From positions 32,649 to 96,648 of the forward strand of contig CAIVGN010000238.1 in the NCBI GenBank assembly GCA_903905455.1: DNA of 64,000 nt, read 5' to 3'. The notes under the pieces were generated by a model. That model was given only the letters and a program-made list of their open reading frames with translations. It did not search any database and was not told where the DNA came from. This DNA comes from an uncultured Archangium sp. (GTDB taxonomy: Bacteria > Myxococcota > Myxococcia > Myxococcales > Myxococcaceae). The position numbers and the translations under genes are program-made. Shown one piece after another: positions 35,271 to 43,500 of the stretch (positions are counted from its first letter, which is position 1; every line of letters starts with the position of its first letter).

Positions 35271-36041
35271 ATGTTCGCTGCCGTGTTGTTCGACCTCGAT
35301 GAGACGTTGATCCCCGACGAGCCGGTGAGCCGCCGCGCTTTCTTCTGTACCGCCCTGGAGCTCACCCAGGACGACGCCCGCGCGCACGCCCTGGCCGAGG
35401 CCGCCGAGCGCGAGGCGAAGGCCCTGTGGGCGACCCTGCCTTCGCTGGCCGCCGACTACGCCACGCGCATCGGGCACTCGGCGCTCGAGGGCCTGTGGGC
35501 GACCTACGACCCGCGCATTCCCGCGGAGGTGGTGCTGGAGCGCGAGCTGGCCCGCCTGCGCCCCGAGGCCTGGCGCCGGGCGCTGGCCAGCTGCGGCGAG
35601 CACGGCGACCCCGAGGCCATGCAGCGGCGGTGGCAGGCCTTGCGCGCGCGGTACCCTCTGTTCGACGACACCGACGAGCTGCTCGCGCGGCTGCGCCCGC
35701 ATACGAAGCTGGCCCTGGTGACCAACGGGGTGTCCGGGCTGCAGCGCATGAAGGTCAACGGCTCGGGGTTGCTGCACTGGTTCGACGCGGTGGCCATCTC
35801 CGGCGAGGTGGGCATCGGCAAGCCCGAGGTGGGCATCTTCGACTGGGTGACCCGCGAGCTCGGCGTGCCCCGCGAGCGCTGCGCCATGGTGGGCGACAAC
35901 CCGGAGCGTGATGTCCAGGGCGGGCTCAACGCGGGCATGGCCACGGCCTGGGTCGATCGCGGGATCAAGCCGCGCGGCGCGAAGGCCCAGGTCGAGGTGC
36001 GCTCGCTTCGCGCCCTGTGGCCGTGGCTCCAGCAAGGGTGA
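35271..36041 (+). CDS. HAD-superfamily hydrolase
   Basis: A 256-aa cytoplasmic phosphohydrolase. Motif I FDLDETLIPD (nucleophile Asp in D.D.T), motif II LALVTNGVSGLQ, motif III Lys in IGKPEVGIFDWV, and motif IV MVGDNPERDVQGG are all present, with a helical cap. It resembles the YjjG/GS1-like branch acting on small phosphorylated metabolites. It is in a run of five same-direction genes with gaps under 10 bp on either side. Confidence 0.9.
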   Translation: MFAAVLFDLDETLIPDEPVSRRAFFCTALELTQDDARAHALAEAAEREAKALWATLPSLAADYATRIGHSALEGLWATYDPRIPAEVVLERELARLRPEAWRRALASCGEHGDPEAMQRRWQALRARYPLFDDTDELLARLRPHTKLALVTNGVSGLQRMKVNGSGLLHWFDAVAISGEVGIGKPEVGIFDWVTRELGVPRERCAMVGDNPERDVQGGLNAGMATAWVDRGIKPRGAKAQVEVRSLRALWPWLQQG

Positions 36042-36045
36042 GTCG

Positions 36046-36756
36046 ATGAGCGACACGCGTGAACTCCGCGAGGCCCTGGAGCAGGCGCAGGCGCGGGTGA
36101 AGCAGCTCGAGAAGGCCCGGAGCGGTCCGGCCCAGGGCGTCGAACTCCAGCGCAAGTTGACGCGCACCGAGGCCGCCCTCGCGCAGAGCGAGGCCGACGT
36201 GAAGGAGCTGCGCCGGCTGCAGGCCTCGCTGGGTGACGATCGGCTGGCCCGGGCCGAGGCTGCGCTCTCCGAGGCCACCGCGGAGGTGCGCGCGCTCAAG
36301 CGCCAGCAGGCGGCCGCCGTGGCCAATGAGACCGCGGCGTTGACCCGGAAGCTCAAGCGCGTCGAAGCCGCGCTCGTCGAGGCGAGGGCCCGGCACGAGG
36401 TGGAGCCGCCGATGGTGCCCCCGGTGCTGAAGCACGCGCCGCCGGCGCCGGCGCGCGCGACGAAGCGCGGTGAGGATGCCCGGGTGGAGGCGCTCACCCG
36501 CGAGCTGGAGGCCGCGCGGAGCCAGTACGCCGCCGGGAAGCAGCAGTGGCTCGCGGCGAAGGAAGAGAACGCGCAGCTGCGGGCCACGGTGCGGGCGCTC
36601 GAGGCGACGCCGGGCGCAGCGGCTCCCTCGGCTGACGCGAAGAAGGCGCTGCGGGCGCTGGAGAAGGAGCGCGACGCGGCCCGCGCGCAGGTGAAGGTGC
36701 TGCAGGCGCGGCTCGAGTCGGTCGACCTGTTGATCAAGGACGCCTCGCGGCGGTGA
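36046..36756 (+). CDS. Coiled-coil protein
   Basis: A 236-aa, highly helical, charged protein with heptad-like Leu/Ala spacing across nearly its whole length (LREALEQAQARVKQLEKA, LTRTEAALAQSEADVKELRRL, LRALEKERDAARAQVKVLQARL), broken by a Pro-rich hinge around residues 120-140. No signal peptide or membrane segment. Likely a cytoplasmic structural or scaffold protein. It follows the HAD gene by 4 bp. Confidence 0.75.
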   Translation: MSDTRELREALEQAQARVKQLEKARSGPAQGVELQRKLTRTEAALAQSEADVKELRRLQASLGDDRLARAEAALSEATAEVRALKRQQAAAVANETAALTRKLKRVEAALVEARARHEVEPPMVPPVLKHAPPAPARATKRGEDARVEALTRELEAARSQYAAGKQQWLAAKEENAQLRATVRALEATPGAAAPSADAKKALRALEKERDAARAQVKVLQARLESVDLLIKDASRR

Positions 36757-36804
36757 CGTCGGGTCGGGAAAGGCGACTGCACTGGGGGACGGGCGGCGCT
36801 CACG

Positions 36805-37010
36805 TGGACGCGGGCCCTGCGCGTCGCGTGCAGCGCCTCGGCGCGAGCGTCGGGTAACTCGCGTTCTCGGGCTTCGCCGCGTGGCGCTCACACTGACGGA
36901 CTCCGTGGGGGTCCGCACCACCACCGAGTCCGTCAGTGTGGAGGAAGCGAGACGCCGCGCCATCGAGGCGCACGCCGGCGACGCGCACGGCATGAAGCCC
37001 CGCACGCCCA
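36805..37010. repeat. Dispersed intergenic element D with 52-bp palindrome
   Basis: Copy D. The palindrome at 36889-36940 has the longest outer arms (CACACTGACGGACTC / GAGTCCGTCAGTGTG). Flanks (GCCTCGGCGCGAGCGTCGGG on the left; AGCGAGACGCCGCGCC and GACGCGCACGGC on the right) match copies F and G, but the asymmetric core reads in the orientation of A and B, so the core is flipped relative to its flanks. It lies between two convergent genes. Confidence 0.8.
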
Positions 37011-37054
37011 CGCGCCTCGAGGCTGCAGTGTGCTGCGCGTCCTCGCGCCACGCC

Positions 37055-37094
37055 CCAGAAACACCAAAGCCGCCGCGAGTGAACGCGACGGCTT
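37055..37094 (-). terminator. Probable intrinsic terminator of the small lipoprotein gene
   Basis: On the minus strand, AAGCCGTCGCG (37094-37084), loop TTCACT, CGCGGCGGCTT (37077-37067) forms an 11-bp stem with one G-U pair, followed by TGGTGTTT. It lies 26 bp past the lipoprotein stop. Confidence 0.65.
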
Positions 37095-37120
37095 CGGTCT
37101 TCGACGAGCTGCGACTGCGA

Positions 37121-37387
37121 TTACTTGCAGGCCGCCGTCGTCGGGCTGCCGGTGGCGAGCGAGGTGACCGCCGCCTTGCAGGCCGCCGTGCACGCGTCGG
37201 CCGCGGCCGTCGAGGTGGTCCAGCAGGTGCCACCCGTGTCGTACGCGCCCTTGAGGACGGCCGACGTACCGGGCGAGACCGCCTCGGTGCACGCGAGGTA
37301 CTTCACACAGTCGGCCGACGGGCCGGGGTTGCACGCCGAGAGAGCGAGGACGGCGAACGCGGCGGCGATGCGGAGCGAGATCTTCAC
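37121..37387 (-). CDS. Small Cys-rich lipoprotein
   Basis: An 88-aa secreted protein with signal MKISLRIAAAFAVLALSAC (lipobox LSAC, Cys19). The mature part has five further Cys residues (DCVKYLACTEA, GTCWT, ACTAAC, ACK), probably two or three disulphides. It has its own probable terminator downstream. Monocistronic by context; function unknown. Confidence 0.75.
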   Translation of the reverse strand: MKISLRIAAAFAVLALSACNPGPSADCVKYLACTEAVSPGTSAVLKGAYDTGGTCWTTSTAAADACTAACKAAVTSLATGSPTTAACK

Positions 37388-37486
37388 GGGAACCTGGATG
37401 GACAGCGAGTGAGTGCGACTGCGCGAAGTGCGCGCGTCGGTGTGTATGGCAACGCCCGCTCGAAGCGAACCAGATTCCCCAGAGAC

Positions 37487-37966
37487 TCAGCCCGCGTGCG
37501 GCCCCACGTAGCCACGCTCGGCGAACTGTTTCTGCACCAACGCCTCGTGGGCCGCGCGCACCGGGGCCGCCACCGCCTCACCCTCGAACACCGCGAGCGC
37601 CTCGGCGATGGCCTCGAGCGACGACATGCCTCCGGGCGGCGCCGCGCGAAGGCTCTGGCGCCCTGCCGGCGCGGCCAGCGAGAACTTCTGGAGCCCCCGC
37701 AGCGCCGGCACCCGCTGCATCATCTTGCGCGCCTGGCTCCACGAGCCGTCGAGCACCACCACGCACGAGGGCGGCCCCGCGGAGGCCAGCGGCGGCGGCT
37801 CGCCCGGCCACAAGAGCCACGCCCCTGCGAGATCGTCGACCTTCAGCGCCGCGTCTCTCGCCCCGAACACGCGCACGTCGAGCGAGGGCACCACGCCCAC
37901 CGCGTGGCGGCCGGTGTTGCTGCGCTCGGTCAACTCGAGCAGGTGTTGGATGAGGACGACGCGCAC
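37487..37966 (-). CDS. DTW-domain protein (TapT/TuaA-type tRNA aminocarboxypropyltransferase)
   Basis: A 159-aa cytoplasmic protein. The core VVVLDGSWSQARKMMQRVPAL is the DTW motif region with Ser in place of Thr; RVVLIQHLLELTERSNTGRHAV matches the family's conserved QH...E...NTG segment. Known DTW proteins add the acp group from S-adenosylmethionine to uridine in tRNA. Compared with typical members it lacks the N-terminal zinc-binding Cys cluster, so it is a short form or N-terminally truncated. It starts at a GTG 10 bp after the stop of the upstream PilZ gene. Confidence 0.75.
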   Translation of the reverse strand: MRVVLIQHLLELTERSNTGRHAVGVVPSLDVRVFGARDAALKVDDLAGAWLLWPGEPPPLASAGPPSCVVVLDGSWSQARKMMQRVPALRGLQKFSLAAPAGRQSLRAAPPGGMSSLEAIAEALAVFEGEAVAAPVRAAHEALVQKQFAERGYVGPHAG

Positions 37967-37976
37967 GGGTTCCTGA

Positions 37977-38315
37977 TCAGCCCGCGTTCGCCGCGTGCTT
38001 CTGTTCCTGCCGAAAGGCCCAGCCGCAGATGCGGTCTTCCATCAAGCGGGGCAGGTCCTCGAAGCGCACCGCGAAGCCCTGCGGCGAGACGCGCACCACG
38101 GTGGCCGCGCAGCGGATCTCCATCGACTCGAGGTTGAAGGCGCACTCGCCCACGGTGCCGCGCGCGGGCAGGGCGCTGTCCACCACGTGCCGGGCCACCG
38201 AGGCGCCGCTGGCGCTCACGTCGATGGTGCGGAACAGCTCGAAGCCCGTGTCCCACGAGAAGGTGAAGCGCAAGGCCGCGTGCACTCGGAAGAAGTTGCG
38301 GCGGTTCGCGGACAT
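37977..38315 (-). CDS. PilZ domain protein
   Basis: A 112-aa single-domain c-di-GMP receptor. The binding motifs are visible: RR.FFRV near the N-terminus (NRRNFFRVHAALRF) and DVSASGASV (D/N-x-S-x-x-G). It probably relays cyclic-di-GMP to motility or envelope targets through protein contacts. ATG at 38315 has AGAGGG close upstream; a GTG at 38342 is in frame. It is upstream of the DTW gene by 10 bp. Confidence 0.85.
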   Translation of the reverse strand: MSANRRNFFRVHAALRFTFSWDTGFELFRTIDVSASGASVARHVVDSALPARGTVGECAFNLESMEIRCAATVVRVSPQGFAVRFEDLPRLMEDRICGWAFRQEQKHAANAG

Positions 38316-38364
38316 GCGTCCCTCTGGGTTCACCTTCGACACGCCTGCCCAATCTCTTCAACTC

Positions 38365-39036
38365 TCACGCCCGGCACAAGGGGCACCCCTCGACCGGGGG
38401 GTGGGCCACGCGGCCCCGGTGGAGGTCGAGCACCGCCCGCGAGACCTCGGCCAGCGCGCGCCGCACCTCGCGCCGCGCCCCCTTCACCCGGGCCACCTTC
38501 ATCGAGTCGTAGGCGGTGGTCTGGTGGCGCATCCACGCGATGACGGCCGACTCGGCCCGGCGCTCGAGGGGAATGCGCTCGGTCCGCGCCACCGTGCCGC
38601 TGCCCACGGGCGTGGCGTGCACCGTCACCTTCTGGGCCACCGACGCCTCGAGCGCGGCCCAGGCGGGCGTGAAGCGAAGGAACTTCTTCACCGCGCCCTC
38701 GAAGTCTTCGACGTACTGGGCCTGCTCGCTCTCGCGGCGCTTCAGGTCGGAGGCGCGCTTCTTCGCGTAGGCCGGCGTGGCGCGCTCGGTCTCGAGCTGG
38801 GCCTTGGCGGCCTCGATGTTCTGTCCGGGGGCCCACACGCCCTTGCTGAAGGTCTTGCGGCCGACCTTCTCCACCACCGTCCAGCTCGGGCCGGCGGCCT
38901 TCACGCGGCGGGTGAGTCCGGCGTCGCCCGGGGGCAGGCAGCTCCACGCGGGGGGAATGGTGAGGACGCGACCGTCGGGGGCGCGCACCTGCCGGGGGTC
39001 CTTCGTCGGGGCGCAAGTCAGGGACTCGGTGCTCAT
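38365..39036 (-). CDS. DUF2293 domain protein
   Basis: A 223-aa basic cytoplasmic protein. The C-terminal half has AESAVIAWMRHQTTAYDSMKVARVKGARREVRRAL, the DUF2293 core (A...WMRH..T.YD.M). Function unknown. The C-terminal end has CPLC. It lies in a run of minus-strand genes between two PilZ proteins. Confidence 0.75.
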   Translation of the reverse strand: MSTESLTCAPTKDPRQVRAPDGRVLTIPPAWSCLPPGDAGLTRRVKAAGPSWTVVEKVGRKTFSKGVWAPGQNIEAAKAQLETERATPAYAKKRASDLKRRESEQAQYVEDFEGAVKKFLRFTPAWAALEASVAQKVTVHATPVGSGTVARTERIPLERRAESAVIAWMRHQTTAYDSMKVARVKGARREVRRALAEVSRAVLDLHRGRVAHPPVEGCPLCRA

Positions 39037-39076
39037 GGCGGGCCGTGCCTACTGCACCCTTGGGGTTCGCGAAATG

Positions 39077-39382
39077 TCAGCCGCGCTGGCGCATGGACAA
39101 CAGGGCGCGCAGCCCGGGGGACACGGTGGTGAACTCGATGCCCAGGCGGTGCCAGGTGGACTGCATGGGGTCGCCGGGGGTGGCCCAGGCGACGCGGCCG
39201 GTCCAGGTGAGCTCCTTGTTCCCGTGGAGCACGAAGCCGGTCACCGTGCTGCCCGCGGCGTGGAGCATGGGGGTCTCGAGGCAGAAGCCGGAGTGCGAGA
39301 TGTCCGCGCTCAGGGCCGCGGCGCGACGACCGATGGAGACGGGGAGCCGCAGGGAGACGCGCGTTTCTTTGCGAGGAGCCAT
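39077..39382 (-). CDS. PilZ domain protein
   Basis: A 101-aa single-domain protein with the c-di-GMP motifs KETRVSLRLPV and ADISHSGFCLET (D.S..G). The N-terminal motif has one Arg (ETRVSLR) rather than a full RxxxR pair with preceding Arg, so binding strength is uncertain. The frame runs upstream into the maf gene region; ATG at 39382 is the natural start. A second PilZ gene is 0.8 kb away. Confidence 0.75.
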   Translation of the reverse strand: MAPRKETRVSLRLPVSIGRRAAALSADISHSGFCLETPMLHAAGSTVTGFVLHGNKELTWTGRVAWATPGDPMQSTWHRLGIEFTTVSPGLRALLSMRQRG

Positions 39383-39429
39383 GGACGGAAAGCTCGCACG
39401 GCCAGCGCCAGCGGCAAGTTTGCGGCTGA

Positions 39430-40014
39430 TCAGAAGAAACGCACGCCGGCCTCGCGCAAGAGCCGCGTCAGGCGCTGCATGGGCAGGCCCTGGATGCCGG
39501 TGCGGTCGCCGTCGATGCGCTGGAAGAGGGCTTGCCCGCGGCCCTCGATGCGGTAGCCGCCGGCGCAGCCCTGCCACTCGTCGGTGGCCACGTAGCCCTC
39601 GAGCTCCGCGTCGCTCAGGGGGAGCACCGTGAGGCGCGCGGCGTCGACCTCGGTCTCCACGAAGCCCGGGCCGACGACGGTGACCCCGGTGAAGATGTCG
39701 TGGGTCTTGCCGCGTAGCGAGCCGAGCTGGGCGCGGGCGGCGGCCACGTCGGGCGGCTTGCCCAGCGACTGGCCGATGAACGAGACCAGCTGATCAGACC
39801 CGATGATCAACGCCCGGGGAAAACGCGCGTACACCGCCCGGGCCTTGCGCTCGGCGAGCAGGGCCACGGCGTGCTGCGGCGGGGTACCCGGGGGCACCAC
39901 CTCGTCGACCTCGGGGGCGACGATGCGAAAGGGCAGCCCGAGACCCTGCATCAGCGCGCGCCGGGCGCTGGAGGTCGAGGCGAGGATCAGCTCGTCGTAG
40001 GGGCCGAGGTTCAC
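39430..40014 (-). CDS. maf: Maf-like nucleoside triphosphate pyrophosphatase
   Basis: A 194-aa cytoplasmic house-cleaning enzyme that hydrolyses non-canonical or excess NTPs to NMP and pyrophosphate. Hallmarks: LILASTSSARRALMQGLGLPF, IIGSDQLV, KTHDIFTGVTVV and the C-terminal GYRIEGRGQALFQRIDGDRTGIQGLP. The start is a GTG at 40014 in good position relative to the family; a GTG at 40029 (VFHAPVN) is also possible. It follows the PaaK-like ligase gene by about 40 bp and is probably co-transcribed. Confidence 0.9.
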   Translation of the reverse strand: MNLGPYDELILASTSSARRALMQGLGLPFRIVAPEVDEVVPPGTPPQHAVALLAERKARAVYARFPRALIIGSDQLVSFIGQSLGKPPDVAAARAQLGSLRGKTHDIFTGVTVVGPGFVETEVDAARLTVLPLSDAELEGYVATDEWQGCAGGYRIEGRGQALFQRIDGDRTGIQGLPMQRLTRLLREAGVRFF

Positions 40015-40055
40015 GGGGGCATGAAACACGAACCCCCGGGACGGCTCCAACGGTT

Positions 40056-41279
40056 TCAGCGCGTCTCCAGCGCGTGGCGCTCGTCTTCCCCCGTGAGCTG
40101 GAGCTTGCCCGAGGCGCCCAGCTCGAGCTGCTCGACGACCTGCACCGCGAGCGAGGAGAAGCCCAGGGCCTTCGCGCAGGCCTGCAGCGCGCTGGTGACG
40201 GCGGCGTCCTGGCCGGGCGCGACGATGACCTGCATGGTGAGGGCACCCTGGCGGCTGCGGGCCCCGTAGAACTCGAGGCCGGGCACCGCGCCCACGGCGT
40301 CGTCGAAGGCGCGGGTGGTGACCACCTGGGTGGTGCTGTGCATCACCTCGCGCAGCCGCCCATGGAGCTCGACCACGGGCACGTCCCACAGGGCGCAGGC
40401 GTCTTCCTCCACGCGGGTCACGCGGCCCAGGTCTCCGGGGGTGTAGCGGACCAGCGGCATGGCGCGGCTGACGGGGGTGGTGAAGACCAGCTCGTCGTGG
40501 CCCGCGTGCTCCGAGGGCAACGCCTCGACGTAGGCCTGGTACTCCACGAGGTGCAGGTGGCCCTGGTCGCAGCCGATGGCGAGGTCGGTGCCGCCGAACT
40601 CCGAGGCTCCGTAGAACTCGACCTGGGGCACGGGGAAGGCGGCCTTCAGGGCGCGGCGTTGGCAGACCGAGGGGTACTGGTAGGTGAGGCACAGCAGCTC
40701 GGGCGGGCGCATGGTGAGGCCGAGGCCCCGGGCGCGGCGGTGGAGCCAGTGCAGCCACGCGGGGTTCACGAAGGCGATGCGCGGGGCGAAGGCGTTCCAC
40801 GCGGTGACCGCGCGGGCAATCGACACGTCGCTCGCGGTGAAGAGGCCGGCGCGGAAGGTGAGCAGCAGCCCGCGGGCGCCGTGGGGCGCGACGTCGCCGG
40901 GGCAGCTGCTGCCCAGGCACACCGGCGCGGTGAGGTTCACCAGCTTCGCATCGTCGGGCAGCCCGTGCATCGACCACACGTTGGGGGGCAGCGAGAGCGC
41001 CGTGTCGGCGTAGACCTTCAAGGGCTCGTCGGTGGAGCCGCTGGTGGTGAGCGGGCGCAGCGTGCCCCGGGCCAGCTCGGCGGCGAGGTCCAGGTCGGGG
41101 TGCAGCCAGCGCGTGGGCGCGACGCCGGTGAGGTCTTCGCGGCGCAGCACCGGGAGCGCCTCGAACCACGCGTCGCCCGAGGGGGCGGGGTAGTTCGCGT
41201 AGAAGGGAATGTGGGCCAGGGCGCGGCGAACGGTTTCGAGCAGGCGCTCGCCGGTGAGGGGATCGTAGCGGTCGGTCAT
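40056..41279 (-). CDS. Phenylacetate-CoA ligase-like adenylate-forming enzyme
   Basis: A 407-aa cytoplasmic enzyme. Patterns of the PaaK/CapK branch are visible: RPLTTSGSTDEPLKVY (the phosphate-binding S/T/G-rich loop), FYGASEFGG (Y-G-x-(S/T)-E), PLVRYTPGDLGRV (RY.xGD) and the C-terminal ASGKLQLT with Gly-Lys. It should activate a carboxylic acid as an acyl-adenylate; the acceptor and acid are unknown. Its ATG overlaps the stop of the upstream FAD enzyme gene (ATGA), so the two are coupled and probably act in one small pathway. No dedicated carrier protein is adjacent. Confidence 0.8.
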   Translation of the reverse strand: MTDRYDPLTGERLLETVRRALAHIPFYANYPAPSGDAWFEALPVLRREDLTGVAPTRWLHPDLDLAAELARGTLRPLTTSGSTDEPLKVYADTALSLPPNVWSMHGLPDDAKLVNLTAPVCLGSSCPGDVAPHGARGLLLTFRAGLFTASDVSIARAVTAWNAFAPRIAFVNPAWLHWLHRRARGLGLTMRPPELLCLTYQYPSVCQRRALKAAFPVPQVEFYGASEFGGTDLAIGCDQGHLHLVEYQAYVEALPSEHAGHDELVFTTPVSRAMPLVRYTPGDLGRVTRVEEDACALWDVPVVELHGRLREVMHSTTQVVTTRAFDDAVGAVPGLEFYGARSRQGALTMQVIVAPGQDAAVTSALQACAKALGFSSLAVQVVEQLELGASGKLQLTGEDERHALETR

Positions 41280-42355
41280 CGGGCCCTCTTCAGGGTGGTG
41301 AGCAGGCGTTTCCCCTTTTCGAACCACTCGCAGAACGGTCCGGTGTCCCAGTCGGCGAGGCCGAGCTGGTCGAGGGCCGGGCCCACCTGGAACACGGGGC
41401 GATGGGTGCGCTGCAGCGCGAGGTGGACGCCGCGCTGCACGAGCGGCACGTGCTTCGGCCCGAGGAGTCCGAGCGGCGGCAAGAAGCCTCCACACCACAC
41501 GAGGTCGTCGACCTGCTGCTGCACGCCGTCGCTGGTGGTGAGGGACCAGCGGCCCTTGCTGCGGCGGGCGTCGGTGACGCGGTGGGGGACGCGGGTGACG
41601 CGGGCGTCCTTCTCCAACTGGCGGAAGAGCGGGGCGTAGCGTGCCTGGAACATGCGGCCCACGCCGGTGCGGGGGTCGGGCGGCGCGTGCGTTCCGCTGA
41701 GCCAGAGCACGTGCTGGTGCGCGTCGAGTTGCACGTGTGGGCTGGGGCCGACGCCCACGCAGGCCTCGAGGAAGGACAACGCGCTGGGGCCGGCGCCGAC
41801 CACCGCGATGGTGGGGGTGCGGAGGGTGTCGTCCACGAGGGCGTGCAGCGCATGGGTGAAGTCGAGGGCGTGGGCGCGCACCAGCTTGGTGGCGGCCGGG
41901 CGCTCGAGCTCCACGCGCAGGGGGCCCCAGCCGAGGCAGATCAACGCGGCGCGGGCGCGGAGCACGCGGCGACCGACGTGGACCCGGACGCCGGTGGCGG
42001 TGGCGTCGACGCGGCGGACGAGACCGGGCGCTCGCTCCACGCCGCAGCGGTGCAGCAGCTCACGGCTCACGTCGCCCAGGGCCGAAGCCACGGGGAAGCG
42101 GCTCGGGTCGCGGGCCTTGAGCTCGCGCGAGAGGGTGGGGTGTTGATCCGTCTCGACCGTCGGCACGGAGCTCGAGCGGCCCGGCTTGGACCAGGTGTTG
42201 AGGCGGAAGAGGGATCCCGCGGCGAGGGAGCGCGAGGGCTCATCGGGGCCCACGCAGCAGGTGGTGAGTCCCTGGCGGAGCGCCTCGGCCGAGAGCGCGC
42301 TGCCCAGCAGCCCGGCGCCGATGATGACCAGGTCGCGCTCAGGGGCGGGCGTCAT
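41276..42355 (-). CDS. FAD/NAD(P)-binding oxidoreductase
   Basis: A 359-aa flavoprotein with an N-terminal dinucleotide-binding fold (DLVIIGAGLLGSALSAEAL) and a second Rossmann motif around residue 188 (IAVVGAGPSALSFLEAC), like flavin monooxygenase and lysine/ornithine-hydroxylase-like enzymes. The segment RLNTWSKPGRSSSVPT near 50 is distinctive. Substrate unknown. It is the first gene of a coupled pair with the adenylate-forming enzyme. Confidence 0.78.
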   Translation of the reverse strand: MTPAPERDLVIIGAGLLGSALSAEALRQGLTTCCVGPDEPSRSLAAGSLFRLNTWSKPGRSSSVPTVETDQHPTLSRELKARDPSRFPVASALGDVSRELLHRCGVERAPGLVRRVDATATGVRVHVGRRVLRARAALICLGWGPLRVELERPAATKLVRAHALDFTHALHALVDDTLRTPTIAVVGAGPSALSFLEACVGVGPSPHVQLDAHQHVLWLSGTHAPPDPRTGVGRMFQARYAPLFRQLEKDARVTRVPHRVTDARRSKGRWSLTTSDGVQQQVDDLVWCGGFLPPLGLLGPKHVPLVQRGVHLALQRTHRPVFQVGPALDQLGLADWDTGPFCEWFEKGKRLLTTLKRAR

Positions 42356-42424
42356 GGGGCGACAGTCTCACCCGAAACGCGCAGCGGCAACGCAGCATCG
42401 ACGGCCGTGGGACCGCGCGGGGGG

Positions 42425-42877
42425 TCACGCCGCCCGAGTCTCGTCGCTCGTCCGCAGCGCGAAGCTGAACGGCAACACGTCCGAGACCTGGTCCGGGTCC
42501 ATCAACAGCTCGAGCAGGTCCGTCGACGTCACCATGCCCACCAGCACGTCGTCGGGACCGACGATGGGCACCGAGTCGATGCGGTGCTCCACCATCAACC
42601 GCGCCAGCTTCGAGACGGCCGCGTTGGGGAACGCCGTGATGGGCCGCGGGGTCATCGCGTCCACCACGGTCAGCTCCGGGAACACCATCCCGCCCTGCGA
42701 CCCGATGGTGCCGCGCAGCAGCAGATCCCGGTCCGAGAGAATGCCCACCACCTTCTCATCCCACGTCACCGGGAGGTGCCGCACCCGGTGTCGCTCCATC
42801 GCCTCCCAGGCCGCCTTCAACGGCGTCGCGGGCGCAATGCAGTGCACGGTCTTCGTCATCACACGGCTGGCTTTCAT
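42425..42877 (-). CDS. CBS-pair domain protein
   Basis: A 150-aa cytoplasmic protein made of two CBS motifs: VHCIAPATPLKAAWEAMERHRVRHLPVTWDEKVVGILSDRDL and the second DAMTPRPITAFPNAAVSKLARLMVEHRIDSVPIVGPDDVLVGMVTSTDLL. CBS pairs bind adenosine nucleotides or SAM and act as sensors. Free-standing; the partner is unknown. Monocistronic by spacing. Confidence 0.9.
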   Translation of the reverse strand: MKASRVMTKTVHCIAPATPLKAAWEAMERHRVRHLPVTWDEKVVGILSDRDLLLRGTIGSQGGMVFPELTVVDAMTPRPITAFPNAAVSKLARLMVEHRIDSVPIVGPDDVLVGMVTSTDLLELLMDPDQVSDVLPFSFALRTSDETRAA

Positions 42878-42963
42878 GGGACCGCCTCAGGAAGCATCAC
42901 CCGAGCCACCAGCGCATTCTGCGGAGTTGGGTCCGTACGTGCGTGCAGATGGTGCGCGGCGAA

Positions 42964-43497
42964 TCAGCCCACGAGCTTCGACAGCTCCAGCACCGTGTTC
43001 CAGTTGCGCACCGTGCACACCGTCTTCAGCTTCGTGTCGAACCAGGCGTTGGTCAGCTTGGTGCGCGCCACCCCGTTCGGGAGGTGCAGGTAGAGGTCGC
43101 GGCCGGACACCTCGAACGCGTCGCCCGGTGACCGGTTCGGGTCGAGGTCCGCGACGGCGTCCGCGCCCGGTGCGGCGGCGAGGAAGCCCACGTGCAGCGT
43201 GTCGCTCGCGGCGCCGCGCTTCAGGAACGGGTTGTGCTTCGTCACCGCGACGAGCTCGGCGGCGGTGCGGAGGATGACCGGGGAGGTGATCTCGAAGTCG
43301 GCCTGCAGGGTGTCGCTGATCAACGCCGCGAGCTTCGGGAGGATCCTGGCGGGCGCGTCGAACAGCACGTTGCCTGACTGGATGTACGTCGTCACGTTGG
43401 TGCAGCCGCACGCTTCGAAGACGCTGATCAGCGCCGGCATCTTGATGCGGTTGTTGGCGCCGACGTTGAGGCCGCGCAGCAGGGCGAGGTGGCGCAT
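42964..43497 (-). CDS. DUF1697 family protein
   Basis: A 177-aa cytoplasmic protein matching DUF1697: MRHLALLRGLNVGANNRIKM, then VTTYIQSGNVLF and the C-terminal TKLTNAWFDTKLKTVCTVRNWNTV are its signature segments. Function unknown. It starts 3 bp after the TolC-like gene stop, so it lies at the end of the big envelope operon, perhaps only by position. Confidence 0.88.
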   Translation of the reverse strand: MRHLALLRGLNVGANNRIKMPALISVFEACGCTNVTTYIQSGNVLFDAPARILPKLAALISDTLQADFEITSPVILRTAAELVAVTKHNPFLKRGAASDTLHVGFLAAAPGADAVADLDPNRSPGDAFEVSGRDLYLHLPNGVARTKLTNAWFDTKLKTVCTVRNWNTVLELSKLVG

Positions 43498-43500
43498 GGG

